Shown piece after piece: positions 26,546 to 33,583 of a DNA stretch of 33,583 nt; position 1 is the stretch's first letter; the number at the start of each line of letters is the position of its first letter. This DNA comes from Betaproteobacteria bacterium (lineage in GTDB: Bacteria > Pseudomonadota > Gammaproteobacteria > Burkholderiales > SG8-39). The notes under the pieces are model-generated. The model had not been told where the DNA came from. It was given only the letters and a program-made list of their open reading frames with translations, and made no database searches. The stretch is taken from positions 1 through 33,583 of the forward strand of contig SCTY01000023.1 of the NCBI GenBank assembly GCA_004297625.1, read 5' to 3'. A program made the position numbers and the translations under genes.

Positions 26546-27578
26546 CGTTCTCATCCGCGGGGCCGGCCCGGTCGGCTGCGCGCTCGGCCTTGCTTTGGCG
26601 GGCTCCGGACTGAAGCTGCGGTTTCTAACCACTGCGGATGGGAAGCCTGCGTTCCGGCCGATCGCGCTTTCCTACGCGAGCCGGCTGATTCTGGAGCGGC
26701 TAGGCGTGTGGGCTCGGCTCCGCGCAACGCCGATCGAAACGATCCAGGTATCGCAGCAGCAGGGATTCGGCCGGATGCGCATGGAAGCCGCCGAGGCGGG
26801 CGTGCCCGCGCTCGGCTATGTGACCGAGTACGCCGGCCTGCACCAGGCGCTGTACGCGGCATGCGAGCCTCTGCTGGTGCGGGAGCCATGCGAGGCGCGT
26901 TTGGTGGTGCATGCCGAGGGCGTCTCGCCCACGGCGCGCGAGAAGCGCTATGGGCAGGACGCGCTGGTCGCGTTGGTACGCACGCAGCCCGACTCCGCCA
27001 CTACGGCGTTCGAGCGGTTCACGCCGGAGGGCCCGCTTGCCCTCCTGCCGCTGGCGGGCCGCTATGCCGTCGTTTGGAGCTGCCGGCCCGAACGCGCCGC
27101 GGCGCTCCGGGAAGCGCCCGAACATCGCTTTCTCGAAGAGTTGGCGAGCGCGGCGGGTCACCGGCCCGGCCGGCCGATCGCCGCCGAGGCGCGCGCGGTG
27201 CATCCGCTGATGCTGCGCGTGCAGCGCACGCGGGTTGGATCGCGCGAGGTCTATATCGGCAACGCCGCGCAAACGCTGCATCCCGTGGCAGGCCAGGGCT
27301 TGAACCTGGGCTTGAGGGACGCTTGGGATCTTGCGAGCGCCATTTTCGATGGTGCGGATCCGGGCGAGGAGCGCGTGCTTGCGCGCTATGCGGCGCGCCG
27401 GCGCCTTGACGCGCAGGCCACCATTCGCATCACGGACCTGCTGGCCGCTGCCTTTCTCGGCTCGAATCCGCTGGTGCGCGCGGCGCGCGGCGGCGCGCTC
27501 GCCGCGCTCGATATGCTGCCTGGGCCGCGGCGCTTTTTTGCGCGCCGAATGATGTTCGGGGCTTCGGCGCTGCCGTAA
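26526..27578 (+). CDS. ubiH: 2-octaprenyl-6-methoxyphenol hydroxylase family protein
   Basis: 350 aa flavoprotein ring hydroxylase of ubiquinone synthesis. Dinucleotide fold RGAGPVGCALGLAL (11-24), RPIALSYAS (44-52), and the UbiH-type GNAAQTLHPVAGQGLNLGLRD (245-265). It is shorter than E. coli UbiH (about 390). The central region that normally carries the DG motif is compressed and reads RLVVHAEGVSP (125-135), with Glu in place of Asp. Neighbour pepP supports the UbiH name. A related hydroxylase is at 6646-7785, so the two probably divide the ring positions. Confidence 0.88.
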   Translation: MPAPGIDVLIRGAGPVGCALGLALAGSGLKLRFLTTADGKPAFRPIALSYASRLILERLGVWARLRATPIETIQVSQQQGFGRMRMEAAEAGVPALGYVTEYAGLHQALYAACEPLLVREPCEARLVVHAEGVSPTAREKRYGQDALVALVRTQPDSATTAFERFTPEGPLALLPLAGRYAVVWSCRPERAAALREAPEHRFLEELASAAGHRPGRPIAAEARAVHPLMLRVQRTRVGSREVYIGNAAQTLHPVAGQGLNLGLRDAWDLASAIFDGADPGEERVLARYAARRRLDAQATIRITDLLAAAFLGSNPLVRAARGGALAALDMLPGPRRFFARRMMFGASALP

Positions 27579-27627
27579 AAAAGCAACACATCGCTTCGCG
27601 CCATTCCTTTTTCGCCGCGAAAGTGGA

Positions 27628-27633
27628 TAGAAT
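27628..27633 (+). promoter_or_regulatory. Probable -10 element of the dusB-fis-purHD-hemF cluster
   Basis: TAGAAT in the 92-bp gap after ubiH, 37 bases before the dusB ATG. This is the largest gap around, so a promoter is expected here. The -35 region (near 27605) is only T/C-rich. A 6-bp stem (TTCGCG/CGCGAA at 27595-27621) overlaps it. Fis binding for autoregulation, known in enterobacteria, cannot be judged from this sequence. Confidence 0.4.
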
Positions 27634-27670
27634 CCGTTTCCCTCAATTCGTTTCTCCTTCGCCACGGCCA

Positions 27671-28639
27671 ATGAGAGTTGGCGCGCACCCGCTGCGCAGC
27701 GGATTGTTAGTCGCTCCCATGGCCGGCATTACCGATCGCCCTTTTCGGCGGCTCGCGCGCCGCTACGGCGCAGCGCTCGCCGTGTGCGAGATGGTTTCGT
27801 CGCGGCCGGAGCTGCGCGCGTCGCGCAAGACGCGCCTGCGGCTCGACCATGCGGGCGAGCCCGGCCCCATCTCGGTGCAGATCGCCGGCGCCGATCCGGC
27901 GACGCTCGCCGAAGCGGCGCGCCACAACGTCGATCTCGGCGCGCATATCATCGATATCAACATGGGCTGCCCGGCGAAAAAAGTCTGCAACGTGCAAGCC
28001 GGCTCGGCGCTCCTCGAAGACGAAGCTCTGGTGGCGCGCATCCTGGACGCGGTCGTCAAGGCCGTCGACGTGCCCGTGACCCTCAAGATCCGCACGGGCC
28101 CGCGGCCCGAGCGGCGCAATGCGCTTTCGATCGCGCGTCTCGCCGAGGCCGCCGGCGTGCAGATGCTGGCGATCCACGGCCGCACGCGCGCTTGCGCGTT
28201 CACTGGGCACGCCGAATACGCGACGATCGCCGAGGTGAAGTCGCGCGTGCGCATTCCCGTCGTCGCCAACGGCGACATCGAATCGCCGCAGGACGCGAAG
28301 CGCGTGCTCGAGGCGACCGGCGCCGATGGCGTGATGATCGGCCGCGCGGCACAGGGAAGGCCGTGGCTGTTCCGTGAGATCGCCCACTACCTCGCCACCG
28401 GCGAGCAAACAGCGCCTGCCGACGCGCGCGAAATGCGGGACGTCCTGCTGGAGCAGCTCGAAGGCATCTACGATCTCTATGGCGAGGAACAAGGCGCCCG
28501 CGTAGCGCGCAAGCACATCGGGTGGGCGGTGCGCGGCCTGCCCGGCGGCGAAGCGTTCCGCAGCCACGTGATCCAGATCAACGCCGCGCGCGCGCAGCAC
28601 TCGGCGGTGAACGACTATTTCGCTAGACTCGCCGCATGA
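27671..28639 (+). CDS. dusB: tRNA-dihydrouridine synthase B
   Basis: 322 aa FMN enzyme reducing uridine in the tRNA D-loop. [12 protein letters not shown] (15-26) is the FMN-binding opening; [20 protein letters not shown] carries the catalytic Cys (C100); further IHGRTR, NGDI and [11 protein letters not shown] (FMN phosphate site). The ATG at 27671 matches family N-termini; a GTG at 27623 is in frame but lies upstream of the probable -10. Followed by fis through an ATGA overlap, the same dusB-fis pairing as in enterobacteria. Confidence 0.96.
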   Translation: MRVGAHPLRSGLLVAPMAGITDRPFRRLARRYGAALAVCEMVSSRPELRASRKTRLRLDHAGEPGPISVQIAGADPATLAEAARHNVDLGAHIIDINMGCPAKKVCNVQAGSALLEDEALVARILDAVVKAVDVPVTLKIRTGPRPERRNALSIARLAEAAGVQMLAIHGRTRACAFTGHAEYATIAEVKSRVRIPVVANGDIESPQDAKRVLEATGADGVMIGRAAQGRPWLFREIAHYLATGEQTAPADAREMRDVLLEQLEGIYDLYGEEQGARVARKHIGWAVRGLPGGEAFRSHVIQINAARAQHSAVNDYFARLAA

Positions 28640-28875
28640 GCCGCCCGAACGAGCTCGCCGAATGCGTCAAGCGCTCGCTCGAGCGCTACTTCAAGGACAT
28701 GGACGGCGAAATGCCCACCTCGATCTACGAGATGGTGCTGAAGAACGTCGAGAAGCCGATGATCGAAGTCGTCCTCGGCCAGGCGAAGGGCAACCAGACG
28801 CTCGCCGCCGAGATGCTGGGCATCAACCGCAATACCCTGCGGACCAAGATGCAGCAACTGCGGATCAAAGGGTGA
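28636..28875 (+). CDS. fis: DNA-binding protein Fis
   Basis: 79 aa nucleoid-associated regulator. The C-terminal helix-turn-helix is plain: [24 protein letters not shown] (52-75). The dimerisation helices precede it ([19 protein letters not shown]). About 19 residues shorter than E. coli Fis (98), with most of the N-terminal beta-hairpin arm used for invertase activation absent; this short form is usual outside enterobacteria. ATGA overlap with dusB; GTGA overlap with purH. TAGACT at 28624-28629 ends six bases before the ATG and might give a separate fis start. Confidence 0.95.
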   Translation: MSRPNELAECVKRSLERYFKDMDGEMPTSIYEMVLKNVEKPMIEVVLGQAKGNQTLAAEMLGINRNTLRTKMQQLRIKG

Positions 28876-30428
28876 AAGTCAGCCGGGCGCTTCTCAGCGT
28901 CTCCGACAAATCAGGCGTCGTGGAGCTGGCCCGCGCGCTCGCTGGCGCAGGCATCGAGATCCTTTCGACGGGCGGCACCGCGAAGCTGCTCGAGAAGGAA
29001 GGCGTGGCGGTAACCGAAGTATCCGCATACACCGGCTTTCCCGAAATGCTGGACGGCCGCGTGAAGACGCTGCATCCGAAGATCCACGCCGGCCTGCTCG
29101 CACGCCGCGACGACCCGTCGCACGTTGCCGCGATGCGCCGCGCAGGCTTCGGTACCATCGATCTTCTCGTGGTGAACCTGTATCCGTTCCGCGCCACGGT
29201 GGCCGATCCCGACGCGCGCTTCGAGGACGCGATCGAGAACATCGACATTGGCGGCCCGGCGATGCTGCGCGCGGCGGCGAAGAACCACGCTGGCGTCGCG
29301 GTCGTCGTCGATCCCGCCGACTATGCGCGCGTGCTCGATGAGATCCGCGCATCGGGCGGCGTTTCGAGCGAACTGTGCTTCGCGCTCGCTGCCAAGGTGT
29401 TTGCCCACACCGCCGCGTACGACGGGGCGATCGCGAACTACCTTTCGTCCCTCGACGCGCAGCGCCGGCGGCTCGAGTATCCGCAGGTGCTGAATCTTCA
29501 ATTCGCCAAGCTCCACGACCTGCGCTACGGCGAAAATCCGCACCAGAGCGCGGCGTTCTACCGCGACGAGCGCCCGGCGGCGGGCGGCATCGCCTCCTTC
29601 CGGCAGTTGCAGGGCAAGGAGCTCTCCTACAACAACATCGCCGACGCCGATGCCGCCTGGGAATGCGTCAAGGGCTTCGCGGAGCCCGCCTGCGTGATCG
29701 TGAAGCACGCCAATCCGTGCGGCGTCGCCGTCGCGGAGAGCCTGGCCGGGGCCTACGACAAGGCGTTCGAGACCGACCCCGTGTCCGCCTTCGGCGGCAT
29801 CCTCGCCTTCAATCGCGCGCTCGATACCGCGACCGCAGAAGCGCTCGGCAAGCAGTTCGCCGAGGTCGTGATCGCTCCGCGCGTCGAGCCGGAAGCGCGG
29901 AAGCTTCTGGCGAAGAAGGCGAACCTGCGGGTGCTCGAGATACCGCTCGCGCACGAGGCGCAGGCGCACGACTACAAGCGCGTCGGCGGCGGGCTGCTGG
30001 TGCAGACGAGCGACTCCCGGCCCCTCGACAAGCGAGCCCTCAAGGTCGCGACGAAAAGGCAGCCGAGCGAGGCGCAATGGGCCGACCTGCTTTTCGCCTG
30101 GCGGGTCGCGAAATACGTGAAGTCGAACGCCATCGTCTTTTGCCGCGGCGGCATGACGCTCGGCGTCGGCGCGGGCCAGATGAGCCGGGTCGACAGCGCA
30201 CGCATCGCCGCAATGAAGGCCGAAGGCGCGCACTTGTCGCTTGCGGACTCGGTGGCGGCATCGGATGCCTTCTTCCCGTTCCGCGACGGCCTCGACGTGC
30301 TCGCCGAAGCGGGCGCCGTAGCGGTGATCCAGCCCGGCGGCAGCGTGCGCGACGAGGAAGTGATCGCCGCCGCGAACGAGCGCGGCGTGGCGATGGTGCT
30401 CACCGGCGTACGCCATTTCCGGCACTGA
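28872..30428 (+). CDS. purH: Bifunctional AICAR formyltransferase/IMP cyclohydrolase
   Basis: 518 aa, last two steps of IMP synthesis. N-terminal MGS-like IMP cyclohydrolase domain (1 to about 150; [29 protein letters not shown] at 62-74) and C-terminal AICAR transformylase (about 200-518) with LRYGENPHQ (217-225) and catalytic K278-H279 in [11 protein letters not shown] start at 28872, overlapping the fis stop as GTGA with AAAGG just before it; family N-termini fit. Placement of a purine gene behind fis may tie its expression to growth rate (inference). Confidence 0.97.
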   Translation: MKVSRALLSVSDKSGVVELARALAGAGIEILSTGGTAKLLEKEGVAVTEVSAYTGFPEMLDGRVKTLHPKIHAGLLARRDDPSHVAAMRRAGFGTIDLLVVNLYPFRATVADPDARFEDAIENIDIGGPAMLRAAAKNHAGVAVVVDPADYARVLDEIRASGGVSSELCFALAAKVFAHTAAYDGAIANYLSSLDAQRRRLEYPQVLNLQFAKLHDLRYGENPHQSAAFYRDERPAAGGIASFRQLQGKELSYNNIADADAAWECVKGFAEPACVIVKHANPCGVAVAESLAGAYDKAFETDPVSAFGGILAFNRALDTATAEALGKQFAEVVIAPRVEPEARKLLAKKANLRVLEIPLAHEAQAHDYKRVGGGLLVQTSDSRPLDKRALKVATKRQPSEAQWADLLFAWRVAKYVKSNAIVFCRGGMTLGVGAGQMSRVDSARIAAMKAEGAHLSLADSVAASDAFFPFRDGLDVLAEAGAVAVIQPGGSVRDEEVIAAANERGVAMVLTGVRHFRH

Positions 30429-31700
30429 ATGAAGCTGCTCGTCATCGGCTCGGGAGGGCGCGAGCACGCCATCGCTTGGAAGCTCGCCCAGAGTCCGAAA
30501 GTGCAGAAGGTCTTCGTCGCGCCGGGCAACGGCGGCACCGCGACCGAGAACGGCCTGGAGAACGTCGAGATCACCGAAATTGCGGACCTCGCCGCTTTTG
30601 CCAGAAAGGAAAACGTCCAGCTCACGATCGTCGGGCCGGAGGTGCCGCTCGCTGCGGGCGTGGTCGATGCGTTCCGCGACGCCGGTCTCAGGATCTTCGG
30701 GCCGACGCGCGCCGCGGCACAGCTCGAATCGTCCAAGGACTTCGCCAAGTCCTTCATGGTGAAGCACGGCATTCCGACCGCGCTTCACCGCACGTTCCTC
30801 AGCGCCGACCTTGCGAAGGCGTTCGTTTCACAGCGCGGCGCGCCGATCGTCATAAAGGCGGACGGGCTCGCCGCCGGGAAGGGCGTGGTGGTGGCCGCGA
30901 GCGTGCAGGAGGCGCATGCAGCGATCGAGCGCATGATGATGCACAAGAGCCTCGGCGAAGCCGGCGCGCGGGTCGTGGTCGAAGAGTGCCTCCAGGGCGA
31001 GGAGGCGAGCTTCATCGTCATGAGCGACGGCGTGAACGTGCTGCCGCTCGCGACCAGCCAGGATCACAAGCGCCTGCGCGACGGCGACCAAGGCCCTAAC
31101 ACCGGCGGCATGGGCGCGTACTCGCCGGCGCCGGTCGTCACGCCGAAGGTGCACGCGCGCGTGATGCGCGAGATCATCCAGCCGGCGATCGAGGGCATGG
31201 CGCAGGACGGGACGCCGTACGTCGGCTTCCTTTACGCCGGACTGATGATCGACAAGGCGGGCAATCCGAAGACGCTCGAGTTCAACTGCAGGCTCGGCGA
31301 TCCCGAGACGCAGCCGATCATGTTGCGCCTGAAATCCGACCTCCTGGAGCTGATCGAGCGCGCGCTCGCCGGTACGTTGGACCAGGCGGGAGCCGACTGG
31401 GACCGGCGCACGGCGCTCGGTGTCGTGCTCGCCGCGCACGGTTATCCCGAGGAGCCGCGCAAGGGCGACGCCATCAGCGGCCTGCCGGCGCCGAACGCCG
31501 ATTGCCGGGTATTCCATGCCGGCACGCGCTTGCAGGGAAAAACGCTCGTGACGGGCGGCGGACGCGTCTTGTGCGTGACCGCGCTCGGCGACTCGGTGCG
31601 CATCGCGCGCACCCGAGCGTACGAAGCGGTCGAGCGCATCCGCTTCGACGGCATGCAGTACCGCAAGGACATCGGCAACCGGGCCCTCAAGAAGCCGTAG
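30429..31700 (+). CDS. purD: Phosphoribosylamine-glycine ligase (GAR synthetase)
   Basis: 423 aa ATP-grasp enzyme forming glycinamide ribonucleotide, the second step of purine synthesis. Opens MKLLVIGSGGREHA (1-14); ATP-binding KADGLAAGKG at 143-152; GPNTGGMGAYSPAP (222-235); metal-binding FNCRLGDPETQ at 285-295. The ATG follows the purH stop with no gap, so the two are surely cotranscribed and probably coupled. purH-purD adjacency is common in proteobacteria. Confidence 0.98.
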   Translation: MKLLVIGSGGREHAIAWKLAQSPKVQKVFVAPGNGGTATENGLENVEITEIADLAAFARKENVQLTIVGPEVPLAAGVVDAFRDAGLRIFGPTRAAAQLESSKDFAKSFMVKHGIPTALHRTFLSADLAKAFVSQRGAPIVIKADGLAAGKGVVVAASVQEAHAAIERMMMHKSLGEAGARVVVEECLQGEEASFIVMSDGVNVLPLATSQDHKRLRDGDQGPNTGGMGAYSPAPVVTPKVHARVMREIIQPAIEGMAQDGTPYVGFLYAGLMIDKAGNPKTLEFNCRLGDPETQPIMLRLKSDLLELIERALAGTLDQAGADWDRRTALGVVLAAHGYPEEPRKGDAISGLPAPNADCRVFHAGTRLQGKTLVTGGGRVLCVTALGDSVRIARTRAYEAVERIRFDGMQYRKDIGNRALKKP

Positions 31701-31703
31701 CGA

Positions 31704-32585
31704 ATGCACGCGCGGGCGGTCCAGGACTATTTCACCGGTCTGCAGCTACGGATCGTCTCTGCGCTCGAGTCCCTGGAAGAACGTCCTTTTGTCAGTGATG
31801 CGTGGCAACGCCCCGAGGGCGGCGGAGGAATTTCCCGGGTCATCGAAGACGGAAAGCTATTCGAGCGTGGCGGGGTGAATTTCTCGCAGGTGCGCGGGCG
31901 GCAGCTTCCGCCTTCGGCGAGCGCCTCGCGGCCGCATCTTGCCGGCCAGCCGTGGGAAGCGACGGGGGTCTCGCTCGTGCTGCATCCGGGCAATCCGTAC
32001 TGCCCGACGGTGCACCTCAACGTGCGCTTCTTCTCGTCGAAAGACACGTGGTGGTTCGGCGGCGGCATGGACCTCACGCCCTACTACGGCTTCGAGGAGG
32101 ACGCGCGCCACTTCCACGCGAGCTGCAGGCAGGCCCTGGACCCCTTCGACGCGGCCTATTACCCGCGCTTCAAGCGCTGGTGCGACGAGTACTTCTTCAT
32201 CAAGCACCGCAACGAGCCGCGCGGCATAGGGGGGATTTTCTTCGACGATTTCGCCGAGCGCGATTTCGATTTCTCGTTCCGCCTCGCGCGCTCGATCGGC
32301 GATGCGTTTCTCGGCGCCTATCTGCCGATCGTCGAGCGCCGCAGGCGCATGGCGTTCGGCAGCCGCGAGCGCGCCTTCCAGCTCTACCGGCGCGGGCGCT
32401 ACGTGGAATTCAACCTCGTCTACGACCGCGGCACGGTGTTCGGGCTGCAATCGGGCGGGCGCGCCGAGTCGATCCTGATGTCCATGCCGCCGCACGCCGC
32501 CTGGCGCTACGACTGGAAGCCTGCGCCCGGCTCACCCGAAGAAAAGCTCTACACCGATTTCCTCAAGCCGCGCGACTGGGCTTGA
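31704..32585 (+). CDS. hemF: Oxygen-dependent coproporphyrinogen III oxidase
   Basis: 293 aa aerobic haem-synthesis enzyme converting coproporphyrinogen III to protoporphyrinogen IX. Signature [15 protein letters not shown] (from about 92), [15 protein letters not shown] (about 115-129), [20 protein letters not shown] and the C-terminal [24 protein letters not shown]. The ATG is three bases after the purD stop. In related genomes hemF is usually followed by nadD and rsfS (recollection of conserved order); here it is followed by unrelated remnants, so conserved gene order stops at this stop codon. Confidence 0.96.
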   Translation: MHARAVQDYFTGLQLRIVSALESLEERPFVSDAWQRPEGGGGISRVIEDGKLFERGGVNFSQVRGRQLPPSASASRPHLAGQPWEATGVSLVLHPGNPYCPTVHLNVRFFSSKDTWWFGGGMDLTPYYGFEEDARHFHASCRQALDPFDAAYYPRFKRWCDEYFFIKHRNEPRGIGGIFFDDFAERDFDFSFRLARSIGDAFLGAYLPIVERRRRMAFGSRERAFQLYRRGRYVEFNLVYDRGTVFGLQSGGRAESILMSMPPHAAWRYDWKPAPGSPEEKLYTDFLKPRDWA

Positions 32586-32606
32586 AGCCCTGCACGCGGA
32601 TATGCC

Positions 32607-32888
32607 CTATCTCGTCGGCACGGTCGCGACCGGGGCAACCACCCGCGGCGGCGTCCTCGACGCAAAGCCGCGGCGCGTGCGGTCGATCCAGCGCGTAGCC
32701 GGAATGAGCGTCGCTGCCCGTACGAATTGAACGACGATCCCGATTCCGAGCATCGCCAATATCCCCGCATGGAACACGATGTTCGAGGCGAATGCAGCGG
32801 CGAGCGGCTTGTACGCGAGGCCACCGCAGGCCAATGCCACAGCAACCGTCAGCGCCATCAGAACCAGGATGCGGATCGGATAGATCAT
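32607..32888 (-). pseudogene. Truncated membrane-protein gene, MotA/TolQ/ExbB-like N-terminus
   Basis: 93 codons with a good ATG (32888..32886) and GGGAG just upstream. Two hydrophobic segments (ILVLMALTVAVALACGGLAY and, after ASNIVFH, AGILAMLGIGIVVQFVRA) precede LIPATRWIDRTRRG and TPPRVVAPVATV. The spacing and the L-P-x-x-x-W-I block resemble, from memory, the N-terminal part of long MotA/TolQ/ExbB-like proton-channel proteins, which continue for some 200-300 residues beyond this point. Here the frame ends 22 bases from the hemF stop, so the gene looks cut off. A genuine short membrane protein remains possible. Confidence 0.45.
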
Positions 32889-33004
32889 GACTCCCTACTG
32901 TAAGAAACAATCGGGGTGCAAACCGCCTGGGCCGAACGACCATCGCTGGTTCGACTGGACTACCAGACGGTCAACGCTAGTGCGCCGCGCACGTTGAGCC
33001 GTGA
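32889..33004. other. Gap without recognisable features
   Basis: 116 nt between the truncated minus-strand gene and the frameshifted plus-strand gene. Both would need their promoters here. I see no clear -10/-35 pair, repeat or RNA fold. Confidence 0.3.
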
Positions 33005-33360
33005 GTGGAGACGCGCCTCACTTTGCGGCCCGGCCAGCACGGCACGAAAAAGCTCGTCGAGCGTTTCGGCGAGCGTTTCGTGTGCGTGCGCTACCTCTAC
33101 GACGCGAGCACCCGCCGGCGGCTGAAGACCGTCGAACTCATCGTCGCGTCGGTTCCATGGCAGCCGCGCTCACGCGCCGCCCGCAGGCGCGACGACGAGA
33201 TCGTCGCCGTACGCATTGCCTATCGCGAGACCGAGCTTCGCGAACGTGCTAAGCGCCTCGGCGCCGTCTGGCGTCCCGCGCAAAGGTATGGGAGATTCAC
33301 CGGGGCGACGCCAAGCGCCTCGACATCGCCGACCGCATCGTCCTGACGGACGAAAAGTAA
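33005..33360 (+). pseudogene. Conserved small hypothetical protein gene with a frameshift
   Basis: A GTG at 33005 opens METRLTLRPGQHGTKKLVER, continuing through FVCVRYLYDASTRRRLKTVELIV and VRIAYRETELRERAKRLGAVWRPAQ. At 33282-33286 (caaagg) the frame is lost. Read one base shifted from 33286 it resumes as VWEIHRGDAKRLDIADRIVL and ends at TAA 33360. Adding one base there restores about 118 residues. The family (RLTLRPGQxGTKKL...CVRYRYD...KTVELI) is, from memory, widespread in proteobacteria and of unknown function; the tail resembles a GAxWxPxxKxWEI fold. A real mutation, an assembly error or slippage cannot be told apart here. Confidence 0.65.
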
Positions 33361-33378
33361 GACCTCGCGAAGTGACTC

Positions 33379-33432
33379 TATGCCGGCATATGGGTGCATC
33401 TACCCATAGATGTTTGCATCCACATATAGATG
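33379..33432. repeat. Cluster of palindromes and two 18-bp imperfect direct repeats
   Basis: TATGCCGGCATA (33379-33390) is a perfect 12-bp palindrome. It runs into TATGGGT-GCATCT-ACCCATA (33389-33408, perfect 7-bp arms), which overlaps CATCTA-CCCA-TAGATG (33397-33412, perfect 6-bp arms). The 18-mer TGCATCTACCCATAGATG (33395-33412) recurs as TGCATCCACATATAGATG (33415-33432), 15 of 18 identical with a 20-bp period, about two helical turns. The layout suggests paired operator or iteron-like sites. No gene they would control is recognisable in the window. Confidence 0.6.
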
Positions 33433-33583
33433 GTTCTACGATCCCCTGCATGTCGTTCAATCGATAGTTGAACTAAACCGCTTCGCGGTGGTGGTCTGAG
33501 CTTCGCCGTCCGGCGAGCGAAATCGAACGTACCTGAGTTGCAGCGCGCGAACGCGTAGCTGCGCGTCTCGTGTCAGCGTCGAG
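33433..33583. other. Right-end tail, no gene recognised
   Basis: 151 nt of lower GC than the core. It contains several short perfect stems: GTTCAA/TTGAAC (33455-33473), ACCGC-TTC-GCGGT (33477-33489) and TCGCCG-TC-CGGCGA (33503-33516). None has a T-run, and none matches an attC or att layout I can defend. Confidence 0.35.

Noticed and set aside
27595..27621. TTCGCG/CGCGAA stem as an intrinsic terminator for ubiH
   Set aside because: Only six pairs with a 15-base loop and no T-run following; it overlaps the probable dusB promoter.
33450..33467. Mini-ORF ATG TCG TTC AAT CGA TAG after the palindromes
   Set aside because: Five codons, no Shine-Dalgarno, and nothing suggesting a leader peptide.
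33477..33489. CCGCTTCGCGG hairpin as an integron attC terminal loop
   Set aside because: The flanking sequence lacks the attC R'/R'' core (GTTRRRY/RYYYAAC) and paired L boxes; it is only a short stem.

Overview
The window is about 33.6 kb of high-GC chromosomal DNA. It almost certainly comes from a betaproteobacterium (Burkholderiales, Nitrosomonadales or Rhodocyclales type), a Gram-negative organism that makes ubiquinone. The evidence is gene content and order: rpe with trpEGDC beside apaG/mltA; miaB-phoH-ybeY-corC-lnt-glyQ-glyS; lptD-surA-pdxA-rsmA divergent from amgK-murU; and dusB-fis-purH-purD-hemF. Nearly all of it is tightly packed housekeeping DNA. Adjacent genes usually share bases at stop and start codons (ATGA, GTGA, TTGA or TAGTG). 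I see no rRNA, CRISPR array, complete insertion sequence, prophage or convincing intrinsic terminator.

Layout. 1-32: first codons of an exported, possibly porin, gene leaving the window on the minus strand. 241-4131 (minus): trpE-trpG-trpD-trpC, the chorismate-to-indole-glycerol-phosphate part of tryptophan synthesis, preceded by rpe (4302-4964). 4991-6649 (plus): apaG and the lytic transglycosylase mltA, with a 32-codon membrane-peptide gene read antisense between them. 6646-7785 (minus): a UbiF/UbiH-type ubiquinone hydroxylase, divergent from tRNA-Met(CAT). 7931-18431 (plus): eleven closely spaced genes covering tRNA modification (miaB), RNA and ribosome maintenance (phoH, ybeY), ion or membrane functions (corC), lipoprotein maturation (lnt), glycyl-tRNA synthetase (glyQ, glyS), heptose phosphatase (gmhB), acyltransferase (plsC), a zinc metallopeptidase-like protein and glyoxalase I. 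18398-23513 (minus): lptD-surA-pdxA-rsmA. 23555-27578 (plus): amgK-murU peptidoglycan recycling, pepP and ubiH. 27671-32585 (plus): dusB-fis-purH-purD-hemF. 32586-33583: a short, disturbed, less GC-rich accessory stretch holding a truncated membrane-protein gene, a frameshifted conserved hypothetical gene and clustered palindromes.

Themes. Envelope biogenesis dominates: LPS export, outer-membrane protein folding, lipoprotein acylation, murein turnover and recycling, LPS heptose and phospholipid synthesis. Ubiquinone, haem, purine, tryptophan and vitamin B6 synthesis accompany it.

The most unusual observations are these: (1) a perfect 27-bp inverted repeat of the GGGGACAGACCCC type sits at the corC/lnt junction and now supplies the only ATG start codon upstream of the first Lnt helix; (2) an unlisted 32-aa membrane peptide shares its start bases with mltA; (3) pdxA has no conventional start where one is expected, but has a perfect Shine-Dalgarno followed by ATA; (4) TAnAAT hexamers recur 5-6 nt before start codons, suggesting leaderless transcripts; (5) synteny breaks abruptly after hemF, with gene remnants and operator-like palindromes. 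No complete novel system is evident. These are local oddities in an otherwise conventional core-genome region.
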